From IMG/VR virus record IMGVR_UViG_3300047550_001654, positions 1 through 33,091 of that record: a stretch of 33,091 nt of DNA. One strand, written 5' to 3'. The notes under the pieces are model-generated. The model had not been told where the DNA came from, did not search any database, and saw only the letters and a list, made by a program, of their open reading frames with translations. The position numbers and the translations under genes are program-made. Positions 25,705-31,884 of this stretch are shown here, piece by piece; within the stretch, counting starts at the first letter, position 1; each line of letters starts with the position of its first letter. The stretch comes from a virus.

Positions 25705-25968
25705 TTAGTTTCGATAACGCAAATGAGTTCCTTGCATTGCTGGTATGCTGAGTGGAGGAAGTTTTAAATAATCATCTCTGAGTCTCACGTACTCGTTCCA
25801 TGCTATCTCTCTAGCGTTGATCTGATTCATGGTCATCGTCCCATGTAGCTCTCCACCGAGATTCACGAATTGCTTCCAGGCTTCTCCGACGATTGGATCG
25901 TTAAGCATTTCTTGGATCTTCTGGATTTTCTCTTCAGGCACTGGAGCTGTGTTGTATTTCGGTAACAT
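25705..25968 (-). CDS. Small helical protein, unknown
   Basis: 87 residues, with helices such as [20 protein letters not shown] and [21 protein letters not shown], and a Met/Gly-rich turn between. AAGGAATTTC precedes the ATG. It lies between the tRNA-like gene and the Lys-rich small gene and looks normally translated. I do not recognise it; similar proteins of unknown role occur before terminase operons in environmental phages. Confidence 0.6.
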   Translation of the reverse strand: MLPKYNTAPVPEEKIQKIQEMLNDPIVGEAWKQFVNLGGELHGTMTMNQINAREIAWNEYVRLRDDYLKLPPLSIPAMQGTHLRYRN

Positions 25969-25985
25969 GAAATTCCTTTTTTAAT

Positions 25986-26058
25986 CAGCCGATGAAGGAA
26001 TCGAACCTTCGACCAGGCGTTTTTGTTCGCCTTACTCTAACCACTGAGCTAATCGGCT
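25986..26058 (-). tRNA. tRNA-like gene with deviant anticodon loop, amino acid undetermined
   Basis: 73 nt. Acceptor AGCCGAT/ATCGGCT, D arm GCTC/GAGT with G18-G19, anticodon stem AGGCG/CGCCT, variable loop GGTC, T arm GAAGG/CCTTC with loop TTCGATT, discriminator G, no encoded CCA. The elbow (G15 with C48, TTC in the T loop) is canonical. The anticodon loop is AACAAAAA: eight bases, and no U at the usual position 33. A read as CAA would name Leu, but a class I tRNA with a short variable loop does not fit Leu. It may be a degenerate or decoy tRNA, or a sequencing error in the A run. Confidence 0.65.
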
Positions 26059-26103
26059 GTACATGATCGCATCAATGAAACTGTTATAATCAAGCAATGC
26101 AAT

Positions 26104-26120
26104 TTTAATAAATTATTAAA
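26104..26120. repeat. AT palindrome upstream of the tRNA-like gene
   Basis: TTTAATAA and TTATTAAA flank one A, a perfect 17-bp dyad in the 105-bp gap between the tRNA-like gene and the zinc-knuckle gene. On the minus strand it lies in AT-rich DNA where a promoter for the tRNA could be. Composition alone produces such dyads easily, so a role is not shown. Confidence 0.35.
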
Positions 26121-26163
26121 TCTGATCGTGACACATTTTGCCGTATTAGTTTTTGTTATGTAA

Positions 26164-26658
26164 CTACTCAGCGCTTATTTTTTCGATGCTTTTGAGTGAT
26201 GAGTTCACGATGCTTTTAATTTCATTCTCTGAGCTAACTTTAGAGTTTCTGTTTCTGTAAGCGAACTCCTCTTCGCTAGCGGTTAATGCTTTTCTAACTA
26301 GCTTACCTTCCCAAGTCTTGATGAAATCAGGAAGCGATTGACCGATAACACATCTGCATCGATAAGCATTGTTACCTGGGAAATCTTCGATGATAAATCC
26401 AGAGCCTAAGCAGTAAATGCAAGAATCAGTTTTTGCTTTGTTGAAAAGTTTTAAGTCCTGCTGAACTTGTTTAAACTTGCCCAGCATCGGCGGTCGCTCG
26501 CTCTCTGAAATAATCTCGGTGATGATTTTAGAGAAATGTTCTACCGATAATCTATTGGCCCATTTAAAAATAATTTCCATTCGCGATGAGGGATAATACT
26601 TCTCGCCGTAAACTTCGATTACCCTTCCCATCTCATGAGCGAAATCTGCATGATTCAT
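26164..26658 (-). CDS. Zinc-knuckle protein, likely replication partner
   Basis: 164 residues. A helical N-terminal half (ADFAHEMGRVIEVYGEKYYP, then SVEHFSKIITEII) is followed by C80xxC83 and C101xC103, a CxxC-x17-CxC zinc site. The tail is charged and helical. It overlaps the replication initiator-like gene as ATGA and has a GGAGAT site, so the two act in the same process. In many phages the gene after the initiator encodes a helicase loader or primase partner, but there is no P-loop here, so this is not a DnaC-type loader. Confidence 0.6.
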   Translation of the reverse strand: MNHADFAHEMGRVIEVYGEKYYPSSRMEIIFKWANRLSVEHFSKIITEIISESERPPMLGKFKQVQQDLKLFNKAKTDSCIYCLGSGFIIEDFPGNNAYRCRCVIGQSLPDFIKTWEGKLVRKALTASEEEFAYRNRNSKVSSENEIKSIVNSSLKSIEKISAE

Positions 26659-27341
26659 TTTTTATCTCCATCTGAATATTTTTCAAGAAACGAAAATGGA
26701 TTCTTTTTAGCTTCAGGCTGGTAAGTGATCCACTCTCGCCAGCTTCCGATAGGATCAAAGAACGAACTAAACATCTTCACAAGCTCAGTGCGCTCCTTGT
26801 TGGTTTGTTTACACCACTCCGAGTAATTCTTAACCGCCTTCATCGCATCGTCGAAATCAGACTGTGTCTTGACGATCCTCTTCAGCCTCTCAAGCCCTTT
26901 AGCCTTGTTAGATGATCCGAGTCGTTTCGGGTAAATTTTATAAATATCCTCAAAAGCGAATTTCGCAGCGTGTGATTCGTCAGAATCGCACATATATTTG
27001 TTATGTTCTGTTATGTTATGTTCTGTTATGTAGCGAACAGATTCCGTACGGATTACGTTCGCGATCTGTACAGATTCAAGTAAATCAATAACTTGCTCTA
27101 GTGTTTTGATACTAACATTCCATAACCTAGAATGATGCTCTGGTATTATCGATACTTCGCCATTGGTATCTTGCTTGCTCGCTTCGCATAGCAAATAAAC
27201 AAAACATAGCTTCTCATCGTTTTTAAAATTGTAGAACTTTGGATCGATAGGGAAATCATTGGCCATAGCGAACCACCACTGGCGCTTATAGTCTTTTCGC
27301 TTGTTGTATTTATCCCAGTTTAAGAACTTTATTTTAATCAT
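26655..27341 (-). CDS. Phage replisome organizer / replication initiator-like protein
   Basis: 228 residues. About residues 20-105 form a winged-helix domain typical of phage replication initiators (FKNDEKLCFVYLLCEASKQD, then EHHSRLWNVSIKTLEQVIDLL). An acidic linker with the doubled peptide ITEHN-ITEHN follows. The C-terminal part (AFEDIYKIYPKRLGSSNKAK, then FSSFFDPIGSWREWI) is the module found at the end of many such proteins and may contact the helicase. Its gene contains repeats and palindromes that could be the origin it binds. The initiator reads leftward from the 27.35-27.57 kb control region. Confidence 0.75.
   Translation of the reverse strand: MIKIKFLNWDKYNKRKDYKRQWWFAMANDFPIDPKFYNFKNDEKLCFVYLLCEASKQDTNGEVSIIPEHHSRLWNVSIKTLEQVIDLLESVQIANVIRTESVRYITEHNITEHNKYMCDSDESHAAKFAFEDIYKIYPKRLGSSNKAKGLERLKRIVKTQSDFDDAMKAVKNYSEWCKQTNKERTELVKMFSSFFDPIGSWREWITYQPEAKKNPFSFLEKYSDGDKK
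27001..27075. other. Candidate replication origin inside the initiator gene
   Basis: Two perfect 15-bp direct repeats (TTATGTTCTGTTATG, 27001-27015 and 27016-27030) are followed by a dyad with arms GCGAAC (27033-27038) and GTTCGC (27057-27062) around the palindrome TCCGTACGGA (27043-27052). Next is a perfect 12-bp palindrome ATCTGTACAGAT (27064-27075). In lambdoid phages the origin iterons also lie in the middle of the initiator gene O. The doubled ITEHN peptide is the coded trace of the repeats. Confidence 0.5.
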
Positions 27342-27363
27342 GATGGTCCAATCTTAGTTGAAC

Positions 27364-27407
27364 CGAGCAAGGAAAAATGATAAGAAATTATCAGCAATCC
27401 TTGCCCG
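27364..27407 (+). ncRNA. Compound stem-loop in the divergent control region
   Basis: On the plus strand GCAAGGA (27367-27373) pairs with TCCTTGC (27398-27404), then a 4x4 internal loop (AAAA against GCAA), then TGATAA pairs with TTATCA and closes a GAAA tetraloop at 27384-27387. A strong terminator follows 9 nt later. It could be the body of a short terminated RNA, or part of an attenuated leader of the early genes. Expression in either direction is not shown. Confidence 0.45.
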
Positions 27408-27415
27408 ATTGCTTG

Positions 27416-27444
27416 CGGGAAGATCACACCTTCCCGTTTTTTTT
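27416..27444 (+). terminator. Rho-independent terminator, plus strand
   Basis: Perfect 7-bp stem CGGGAAG/CTTCCCG, 7-nt loop (ATCACAC), then eight T. It faces rightward and lies 126 nt before the first early gene. It would stop plus-strand transcripts that come from the left through the compound stem-loop, either a short RNA or antisense reads across the initiator gene, before they enter the early genes. Confidence 0.8.
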
Positions 27445-27472
27445 ATTATAAATTAAAACAATTAAAGTAAAC
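27445..27472 (-). promoter_or_regulatory. Possible leftward promoter for the replication and late genes
   Basis: On the minus strand GTTTAC (27472-27467) and TATAAT (27450-27445) are 16 bp apart. Transcription would start near 27438, so the leader would begin with the CGGGAAG hairpin and then the compound stem-loop before the initiator gene. The -35 box is weak, and the region is AT-rich, which makes chance matches likely. Confidence 0.35.
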
Positions 27473-27500
27473 CTTAAAAGACACCATTAAGTATTTCTAA

Positions 27501-27531
27501 TGTGCTATATAGTGCACTAATCAATTATAAT
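27501..27531 (+). promoter_or_regulatory. Possible rightward early promoter with palindromic operator-like site
   Basis: TATAAT at 27526-27531 lies 38 nt before the first early ATG. Just upstream is the perfect 10-bp palindrome TAGTGCACTA (27510-27519), next to GTGCTATATA, where a regulator could bind. I see no good -35 box, so an extra activator or a phage-specific polymerase factor may be needed. Weak evidence. Confidence 0.3.
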
Positions 27532-27569
27532 AATAAGCCTGTTTTAATATTATTTGATAAGACTTGCTC

Positions 27570-27866
27570 ATGGAAAATAAGAAAAAAGACATTGGGGCTA
27601 TTTGGGTTAAATCTGGTCAGTACGGAGATTATCTCTCCATCCAGATTGAGATCAACGGAGTTAAACATAACTTCACAGCTTTCCCAAACAAATACAAAGA
27701 GCCAGGCGATAACAAGCCATCTTATCGAATCCCTGAGCCAAAAACTAAAGATGATGGGCAGTCATCATATCAATCTAAAATAGCCTTGGTGAAAGAATAT
27801 CAAGCTAAGAAGCCAGCCACTCAAAAGCCTTTAACTGATATCGAATCTGAAGATTTTCCGTTTTAA
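27570..27866 (+). CDS. DUF736-like small protein with SSB-type acidic tail
   Basis: 98 residues from the ATG at 27570; a TTG two codons upstream is unlikely to be used. The fold pattern (IGAIWVKSGQYGDYLSIQIE, then FPNKYKEPGDNKPSYRI) resembles DUF736-type small beta proteins. The last residues SEDFPF are acidic and end in Pro-Phe, the same plan as the tip of SSB proteins that recruit replication and repair partners. It is the first gene of the early arm. It may coat or mark single-stranded DNA, or mimic the SSB tail; binding is inference. Confidence 0.65.
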   Translation: MENKKKDIGAIWVKSGQYGDYLSIQIEINGVKHNFTAFPNKYKEPGDNKPSYRIPEPKTKDDGQSSYQSKIALVKEYQAKKPATQKPLTDIESEDFPF

Positions 27867-27870
27867 AAAA

Positions 27871-28392
27871 ATGAGTGGATTAAGAACTGGTTATCCTGGA
27901 TTAACTCATACCGCAAAAAATATTGCTGAATTTATTGGCGAATGTGATGTTTTTTGCGAACCATTTGCAGGACTTGGTAGAGTTTCAAAGCATATTAAGG
28001 CAAAAAAATATGTTTTAAATGACATGAGCGATTATTCGATCAATTTTTTAAAACAAAACTTTAAAAACGCAATAATAACTCAAAAGGATTTTGTAGATTG
28101 TATTTTAGAAAATGATTCAAAAAATACTACATTTTTAATAGATCCACCATGGGCAAGAAAAGATTATGCTGATAATCCAAATACATTTTGCGATCGTGGA
28201 GTAGGAGAATATTATAAAAAGTTAGTTGAGATTGTTCCAAAACTTAATGGGCGATGGTTTGTTGCTGGGCGAGCTTCTGGAGGATCAAGAAGTACAGTAA
28301 CCGTGTATTTTAAACATTATCAATCAAAAATAATGGAATCAGAAAGAACAATAAATGGACATAAAATTAAAACTAAACTATTTTTTAAATAA
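27871..28392 (+). CDS. Dam-like (D12 class) DNA adenine methyltransferase, AT-rich
   Basis: 173 residues. Motif I CEPFAGLGRV (residues 29-38) binds SAM, ND at 50-51 fits motif II, and DPPW (91-94) is the catalytic motif IV with Trp in place of Tyr. The usual N-terminal GGK of this class is only partly seen, and the target-recognition insert is short against Dam (about 270 residues). GC is near 30% over 480 nt that I counted, against about 42% around it, and no ribosome site is visible before the ATG. Both suggest recent transfer. It may protect phage DNA from host restriction. Confidence 0.8.
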   Translation: MSGLRTGYPGLTHTAKNIAEFIGECDVFCEPFAGLGRVSKHIKAKKYVLNDMSDYSINFLKQNFKNAIITQKDFVDCILENDSKNTTFLIDPPWARKDYADNPNTFCDRGVGEYYKKLVEIVPKLNGRWFVAGRASGGSRSTVTVYFKHYQSKIMESERTINGHKIKTKLFFK

Positions 28393-28397
28393 TTATT

Positions 28398-28470
28398 TTG
28401 CCTGAAAGCAAGCAAGCCACGGCGGTAAGTGTAACCGAAAGGAAACACAACCTCGATCATATCGCCGTGG
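28398..28470 (+). ncRNA. Structured RNA element with nested GNRA stem-loop
   Basis: A hairpin TTGC/GCAA (28398-28411) comes first. Then an 8-bp closing stem CCACGGCG (28417-28424)/CGCCGTGG (28463-28470) holds an inner stem GTGT/ACAC, a 2x2 A/A internal loop, and CC/GG capped by a GAAA tetraloop (28437-28440). A 14-nt single strand closes the junction. It ends 12 nt before the next ATG, where no other ribosome site is seen, so it could be a leader switch or a separate small RNA. I match it to no known riboswitch. Confidence 0.6.
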
Positions 28471-28482
28471 TATTATTATCTC

Positions 28483-28722
28483 ATGAGACGCTTTAAGTAT
28501 TTTATATGCGAGCATGATTTAATAAAGTTAGCCAAAGATGATCTAGCTTGCGTTAAGTGGTATCGTAAAAAGCCTAAATTATGTGACGATCCGCATTGCA
28601 CTGAAGAGATCATTGAACTATCGATAACGATCATTCAGACTAAAAAAGATGCTGCCGAATCAAGTGCGAATAAAACCACGCGTTACGTACGAAATAGTAT
28701 ACCAAGACGTTATAAAAAATGA
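28483..28722 (+). CDS. Small basic protein with cysteine pairs, unknown
   Basis: 79 residues. C9, C23, C34 and C39 (with His10 and His38 near) could bind a metal, as in KLCDDPHCTEEI. The C-terminus is basic (RYVRNSIPRRYKK). It has no Shine-Dalgarno sequence except GTGG in the 3' arm of the preceding RNA stem. Its last 74 nt overlap the start of the next gene in another frame. No family recognised. Confidence 0.55.
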   Translation: MRRFKYFICEHDLIKLAKDDLACVKWYRKKPKLCDDPHCTEEIIELSITIIQTKKDAAESSANKTTRYVRNSIPRRYKK

Positions 28723-28927
28723 CCCTAACTGTCTTGGCTTATGCGATCCAAATACCAGACATATTTATATTAAAACTAATCAATCTAAACAAAATATAAT
28801 TAAATGCTTTATTCACGAATGGCTTCACTCTGCAGAAGCAGAATTCGATATAAAAATACCTCACGAAAGCATTTATAAATTAGAAGATGCAATTTATAGA
28901 TTTTTAACTTTGAACAAGTTTATCTAG
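28649..28927 (+). CDS. Small HExxH metalloprotein, SprT/minor-peptidase-like
   Basis: Up to 92 residues. CLGLCDPNTRHIYIKTNQSK leads into FIHEWLHSAEAEF with HEWLH at residues 56-60, a classical zinc-binding helix, and a C-terminal helix. The protein is too short for a full protease, but stand-alone versions are common in phages and bacteria and are often called phage metallopeptidases. The ATG at 28649 has no good ribosome site; a GTG at residue 6 is another choice. Activity is not certain. Confidence 0.65.
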   Translation: MLPNQVRIKPRVTYEIVYQDVIKNDPNCLGLCDPNTRHIYIKTNQSKQNIIKCFIHEWLHSAEAEFDIKIPHESIYKLEDAIYRFLTLNKFI

Positions 28928-28995
28928 CTTTTTTCATTATAAAACTTGCAATTCCTTACCGATCAGTCACGCTTTAGGTATTGGGGGTTATCATA

Positions 28996-29940
28996 ATGGC
29001 TGACTTAAAAAAACAGCAGGAGCTGATTAACAAACTTAAGGATCTGGCTGTAGAACTTGGCCGCACTCCTTACTGGCATGAGATCAAAGAGATCGTAAGT
29101 AATAATCAAGTTTACTCAAATTTCGGTAGCCTTCCAGTATTCATCCAGGCTGCGGGACTTGAGCCAGCTCCAAGAACGAAAAAACTAACTAACGAAATAT
29201 TTCGCGTCGATATCGAGCAGCATCTCGAAGAGCACGAAGATCGCACGATTAAAAAGCGTAAACCATACCCACGCATTGCTTGCCTTGGGGATCTCCATGA
29301 ACCTTTTAGCCATGCCAATCTAAAACAGGATTTTAAACTATTCGTCGAGAAGTTTAAGCCTGAGTACATCATCCAGCTAGGCGATGCCATGGACCAATAC
29401 TCAGCCGCTAAGTTTCCTCGCTCTCACAACGTATTTACTCCAAAGCAAGAAGAGGAACTTGCTAAGAAAAACATGAACGAGTTTTGGTCAGAGATGCAAA
29501 AGGCAGCTCCCAAAGCTAAGATGATTCAGCTTCTTGGAAATCATGATATCCGACCACTTAAAAGAACATTGGAAGTAATGCCAACGATGGAGCATTGGAT
29601 TGAAAAATACTTCCAGGATCTTTACACCTTTGAAAATGTTCACACTGTGATTGATCCACGTGAAGAGTATTTAATCGAAGATATTGCCTTTCACCATGGC
29701 TATCGCTCTAAGCTCGGCGATCATCGCGATTATATGCACATGAACTTTGTCGGAGGCCATACGCATAGAGGCGGAGTCGTTTACCGTAATATTAAAAACA
29801 CCGTACTGTGGGAGCTTAACTGCGGACTCGCTGGAGATCCTACAAGCAAGGGGTTATCTTACACTAATCAACGCATGAACGATTGGACTTTAGGCTGGGG
29901 TTGTATTGACGAATACGGTCCAAGATTTATAGGTTACTAA
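28996..29940 (+). CDS. Calcineurin-like metallophosphoesterase with homing-endonuclease-associated repeat
   Basis: 314 residues from the ATG at 28996; a TTG five codons upstream is ignored because GGGGG lies at the right distance for the ATG. Residues 22-56 (LGRTPYWHEIKEIV, then FGSLPVFIQAAGLEP) are a homing-endonuclease-associated repeat, a small DNA-binding module. The catalytic part shows GDLH (98-101), GDAMD (129-133), GNHD (181-184), HHG near 233-235 and GHTH (254-257), the full two-metal set. It may act on DNA ends or nucleotides, similar to SbcD-type enzymes in mechanism, but the substrate is unknown. Confidence 0.88.
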   Translation: MADLKKQQELINKLKDLAVELGRTPYWHEIKEIVSNNQVYSNFGSLPVFIQAAGLEPAPRTKKLTNEIFRVDIEQHLEEHEDRTIKKRKPYPRIACLGDLHEPFSHANLKQDFKLFVEKFKPEYIIQLGDAMDQYSAAKFPRSHNVFTPKQEEELAKKNMNEFWSEMQKAAPKAKMIQLLGNHDIRPLKRTLEVMPTMEHWIEKYFQDLYTFENVHTVIDPREEYLIEDIAFHHGYRSKLGDHRDYMHMNFVGGHTHRGGVVYRNIKNTVLWELNCGLAGDPTSKGLSYTNQRMNDWTLGWGCIDEYGPRFIGY

Positions 29941-29941
29941 C

Positions 29942-30139
29942 ATGGCAAAGCATCAACGAGTCCTACATCGATTTAAAATATCAGATATCTCCCAAGTGTT
30001 AATTGATTACCTGGACTCGCTTCAGTCGCCAGATGGCTCTAAGTTTGTTACCCATCAAGTGTTAGACGATACGATCGTTGTTAGAATAGCGAACCAATCT
30101 TTCATTATTAGTATTTCTGAAAAAGACGGCCTAAGCTGA
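29942..30139 (+). CDS. Small protein after the phosphoesterase, unknown
   Basis: 65 residues; helix (ISDISQVLIDYLDSL) then beta strands ending in SFIISISEKDG. It starts 1 nt after the phosphoesterase stop. No family recognised. The tight spacing suggests a functional link or just coupling in a compact operon. Confidence 0.55.
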   Translation: MAKHQRVLHRFKISDISQVLIDYLDSLQSPDGSKFVTHQVLDDTIVVRIANQSFIISISEKDGLS

Positions 30140-30201
30140 TAAGTTTTAATAATTATATATTATAAGCCAAATTTGTTATCTTGTTATCAAAGGCGGCGAT
30201 T

Positions 30202-30486
30202 ATGGACTTCAAAGATATAATTAAACCAATTGTATTTAATCAACCTAAAAAGCGTACTTTCGTTATCATTGATCCACGTGGAGTTAAGGAAGATTTCGAC
30301 TCATGGCTGGATCTAGTAGACCACGCTCTTAGCACTGATTTACACGATCACATGAAATCGATCTGGATTAGCTTAGATATGTCAGATCGACTTAAAGCTG
30401 ATGATCGGGCTTTCTATGATTTCGTTTGTTTAAATCTAGAAGAGTACGCTGGAGAAATTGGATTCATTATAGCGGAGGAGTTATGA
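30202..30486 (+). CDS. Small acidic early protein, unknown
   Basis: 94 residues from ATG at 30202, with AAAGGCGG a few bases upstream; an in-frame TTG at 30181 is less likely. It is alpha/beta and acidic, with VIIDPRGVKEDFDSWLDLVD and a tail ending EEYAGEIGFIIAEEL. The gap before it (30140-30201) is AT-rich with TATATTATAAG and two TTGTTATC copies, possibly a promoter. No family recognised. Confidence 0.55.
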   Translation: MDFKDIIKPIVFNQPKKRTFVIIDPRGVKEDFDSWLDLVDHALSTDLHDHMKSIWISLDMSDRLKADDRAFYDFVCLNLEEYAGEIGFIIAEEL

Positions 30487-30734
30487 GAGAGCCGCTATAT
30501 ATTGAATGTTCAGACTTATGCGAATATCAAGGCTCTGGAAAGTTTAGAAGTTTTTCTTTCTATGCTTTTGGCCACAGCATTGATGAGCTAATTAAAAACG
30601 CCGATATACTAGAAGTCGATCAAGATGGCGGAGAAATTAGTTGCTATGGCCTTGACGATGCAAGCAATGATGTATATCAAGCTGCCATTGGATTGATTAA
30701 CGATGAGTTTAAGAAATGGAGTAACGTACAATGA
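30483..30734 (+). CDS. Small early protein, unknown
   Basis: 83 residues from the ATG at 30483, which overlaps the preceding stop as ATGA and has GGAGG just upstream. Earlier TTG codons in frame can be set aside. It is alpha/beta, with two early cysteines and an ending ...GLINDEFKKWSNVQ. It overlaps the ERF-type gene by ATGA, so it may belong to the recombination module. No family recognised. Confidence 0.6.
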   Translation: MREPLYIECSDLCEYQGSGKFRSFSFYAFGHSIDELIKNADILEVDQDGGEISCYGLDDASNDVYQAAIGLINDEFKKWSNVQ

Positions 30735-31369
30735 AACACATCGCACAGGCTTTACTACAGGCCCAAAAAAATATTAAAAACGCACTGAAGGATGCTAAAA
30801 ATCCTCACTTCAAAAATGATTATGCCACTCTTGAAAGCGTAATCGATGCGGTTAAGGATCAGGCTAATGCTGCTGGAGTGTTAATCGTGCAAGGAACTGG
30901 GGCCGATGAGTTTGGTCAGTATGTTAATACGACCCTTATTCATGCTGATTCTGGCGAGTCGATGAGTTCTAAAACTTATCTCACGCTAGATAAATCGAAT
31001 ATGCAAGGATTAGGAAGTGCCATAACTTATGCGCGAAGATATGGACTTGCTGCCATGTTCTCGATAACCCAGGCCGATGATGATGGCAATATGGCAAGCC
31101 AACCCAGTTCATGGAGCTTTAAACAGTTTAATGATCAACTAACCAATGAGGATCCAGTCGGCTCTGATAAGTACACTGTCCCATTCGGTAAGTTTAATAA
31201 ACGCACTCTTGAGCAAATTCCCATGAAGGAACTAGAGGATTATATCATTTATCTTGAGAATAAAGCTAAGAAGGAAGGCAAGCAGATCACTGGAGTTGTG
31301 AAAGATTTCATCGAAAGAGCTACTGACTTTTTAAACTCATTCGAGCAATGGGCCGAGAATAACAAATAA
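30731..31369 (+). CDS. ERF-type single-strand annealing protein with ExoX-like C-terminal domain
   Basis: 212 residues. Residues 1-115 match the ERF family: IAQALLQAQKNIKNALKDAK, the FKNDYATLESVIDAV block, then MQGLGSAITYARRYGLAAMF (91-110). ERF proteins pair single-stranded DNA in phage recombination and genome circularisation. After a linker, residues 148-205 (VPFGKFNKRTLEQIPMKELE) look like the small C-terminal domain found in exonuclease X and many phage recombinases. A circularly permuted genome with redundant ends would need such a protein. Confidence 0.88.
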   Translation: MKHIAQALLQAQKNIKNALKDAKNPHFKNDYATLESVIDAVKDQANAAGVLIVQGTGADEFGQYVNTTLIHADSGESMSSKTYLTLDKSNMQGLGSAITYARRYGLAAMFSITQADDDGNMASQPSSWSFKQFNDQLTNEDPVGSDKYTVPFGKFNKRTLEQIPMKELEDYIIYLENKAKKEGKQITGVVKDFIERATDFLNSFEQWAENNK

Positions 31370-31376
31370 TAAAAGA

Positions 31377-31464
31377 TTGGCCAGGATCGCCGCCGCTTTC
31401 ACTGGCTAATATAGGCCGATTGAGATTCCTGATTCACCCTCAGTCGGCCTTATTTATAAGGAGA
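31377..31464 (+). promoter_or_regulatory. Tandem hairpins with possible Shine-Dalgarno switch
   Basis: Hairpin A pairs TTGGCCAG (31377-31384) with CTGGCTAA (31402-31409). Hairpin B pairs AGGCCGATTGAG (31413-31424) with CTCAGTCGGCCT (31439-31450), 12 pairs with one wobble. The 3' end of B (CCTTA, 31448-31452) can instead pair with TAAGG (31457-31461) of the ribosome site, so the two folds exclude each other. No T run follows B, so it is not a standard terminator. Confidence 0.5.
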
Positions 31465-31468
31465 GAAT

Positions 31469-31657
31469 ATGTTAGAGAATGATTTATATTTATTAGTAAA
31501 GGCTGCTCAACAAAACGGATACAGAATGGCGATCAATGCGCTAGCTCATCCAGAGCTTTATAACGTAGAATCTAAAAATACAGGCAGTAATATGGATTGG
31601 GCATCATTTTTGGATAAGATCGAAAAGGAAGTTTTAAAAGATAAAGGCGACGAGTGA
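31469..31657 (+). CDS. Small helical early protein, unknown
   Basis: 62 residues, helical, beginning MLENDLYLLVKAAQQNGYRM. AAGGAGA lies 8 nt before the ATG, at the end of the hairpin leader. Its stop overlaps the start of the next gene (TGATG). No family recognised; if the leader acts as a switch, this gene and the two after it would be its targets. Confidence 0.6.
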   Translation: MLENDLYLLVKAAQQNGYRMAINALAHPELYNVESKNTGSNMDWASFLDKIEKEVLKDKGDE

Positions 31658-31884
31658 TGGAGCATAAAAGCGATTGCATAATTTATATATGCACCTGTAA
31701 CGAAAGATTCCCTGAGTCAGTAGAGGATAAGCTAATTGTAGCAATCAACGCGCTCAGATTCTATGCTGATCGGAGATCATACTCGATCACTAATTTAGCC
31801 CAGGACTGCGAACAAACTAACGAAACTTTTAAATACGCTGGCAAGAGAGCTAGAATCGCACTGGACTTGATCGGGGTTAAATAA
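31657..31884 (+). CDS. Small early protein, unknown
   Basis: 75 residues from ATG 31657 (a GTG one codon earlier is possible). An N-terminal CIIYICTC part could bind metal; the rest is helical (ESVEDKLIVAINALRFYADR). Many early phage proteins of this size bind and divert host proteins, but nothing here shows that. Coupled to both neighbours by overlapping stop and start codons. Confidence 0.55.
   Translation: MEHKSDCIIYICTCNERFPESVEDKLIVAINALRFYADRRSYSITNLAQDCEQTNETFKYAGKRARIALDLIGVK

Noticed and set aside
25986-26058. Phage attachment site at a tRNA
   Set aside because: The gene is a whole tRNA-like unit inside the phage operon, and no integrase is encoded.
27502-27783. Plus-strand frame overlapping the early promoter region and the first early gene
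   Set aside because: It lies in another frame of a supported gene, starts in AT-rich control DNA and has no ribosome site.
28928-28995. Hairpin CAAGTTTAT/ATAAAACTTG with a T run in its loop before the phosphoesterase
   Set aside because: It is an AT-only stem with a bulge, and the T run is in the loop, so it is not a convincing terminator.
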